A stretch of 64,000 nucleotides of DNA, from NCBI GenBank assembly GCA_030407315.1, contig JALQPE010001687.1:124001-188000 (forward strand), read 5' to 3'. The position numbers and the translations under genes are program-made. Source of the DNA: Asparagopsis taxiformis. Lineage: Eukaryota; Rhodophyta; Florideophyceae; Bonnemaisoniales; Bonnemaisoniaceae. This document shows positions 63,731-64,000 of this stretch, piece after piece (position 1 is the stretch's first letter; every line of letters begins with the position of its first letter). A model generated the notes under the pieces. That model saw only the letters and a list, made by a program, of their open reading frames with translations. It had not been told where the DNA came from and did not search any database.

Positions 63731-64000
63731 TCATTCTCCTCCCTCGTCGTCAAAGAACTCAACCTCAAGTTCAACACCCTCCAAGGCAACCGCATCACCA
63801 TGTCGTAACTTGCGCCCGCGACGCATATCAACCTCCCCATTTACAGCAACAGCGCCAGAAGCAATAAGCATCTTTGCCTGGCCGCCGGTATCACAGAAGC
63901 CCTGCAGCTTGATGAAAGATTCCAACCGAATAAATTCGACACCATCCTTATCTCGCATTTGGCGCGCATATACGCGGGCGCCGCGTCGCGATCTGCCAGA
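63731..64000 (-). CDS. S4-domain RNA-binding protein, partial (N-terminus outside the window)
   Basis: The frame runs from the window edge to a stop at 63731; the first visible ATG is 63958 but upstream codons (S-G-R-S-R-R-G-A-R-V-Y) are open and basic, consistent with a targeting peptide that starts beyond 64000. The 75-residue core matches small bacterial YaaA/RlbA-type S4 proteins: F-I-R-L-E-S-F-I-K-L-Q-G, G-Q-A-K-M-L-I-A-S-G-A-V-A-V-N-G, R-R-G-R-K-L-R-H-G-D. S4 folds bind structured RNA, often rRNA. An organellar role is likely, in line with its neighbours, but inferred. Confidence 0.75.
   Translation of the reverse strand, partial: SGRSRRGARVYARQMRDKDGVEFIRLESFIKLQGFCDTGGQAKMLIASGAVAVNGEVDMRRGRKLRHGDAVALEGVELEVEFFDDEGGE

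Overview
Eukaryotic nuclear DNA dominated by mobile elements, with a short intron-poor block of ordinary host genes at the right end. The host genes recognised are a bZIP transcription factor (55.3-56.3 kb), a KsgA/Dim1-type rRNA dimethyladenosine transferase, an MnmG/GidA tRNA-modification enzyme, the catalytic subunit of dolichol-phosphate mannose synthase, and a bacterial-type S4 RNA-binding protein cut by the window edge. Eukaryotic DPM1 and bZIP genes beside compact organelle-type KsgA, MnmG and S4 genes, with few visible introns, fit a unicellular alga, for example a red alga. That assignment is inference with moderate to low confidence.

Layout. 0-7.6 kb: decayed Ty3/gypsy chromovirus pieces (integrase end plus chromodomain, an extra ORF, an LTR on the + strand; a Gag-protease piece on the - strand), each abutted by CAGTAC-type repeat-rich DNA. 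7.6-20 kb: a Plavaka/Tnp2-like (CACTA-superfamily) transposase at 9.0-12.7 kb; a large gene joining a ParB/Srx-like domain to an apparent 2-oxoglutarate/Fe(II) oxygenase domain (13.5-17.0 kb), flanked by inverted-orientation tandem arrays; and a frameshifted paralogue with only the ParB-like part. 20-34 kb: repeat arrays built on a ~180-bp hairpin-bearing module surround a second, diverged ParB-oxygenase gene (minus strand) and a gene joining a bacterial-type DNA amino-methyltransferase to a SET domain. The latter lies in a 6.4-kb segment with ~250-bp terminal inverted repeats (27862-34235). 34.2-40 kb: a convergent pair, a coiled-coil protein gene and a second Plavaka-like transposase. 40.5-51.3 kb: a complete-looking chromovirus with 663-bp LTRs. 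51.3-53.6 kb: a Gag gene on the minus strand, cut by that element, and a two-zinc-finger protein gene. 54-64 kb: host genes.

The most interesting pattern is that three transposon-like units carry chromatin or DNA-modification genes (ParB-oxygenase twice, DNA methyltransferase-SET once). At least two of the units, with different cargo, share the same terminal module. CACTA-type transposases lie next to them and could mobilise them. Together they resemble a transposon-borne DNA/histone modification toolkit; function and mobility are inferred, not shown.

Several genes have apparent single frameshifts (18.4, 30.88 and 41.9 kb, and the 48.0-kb chromodomain), which may be programmed, degenerative or sequencing errors.
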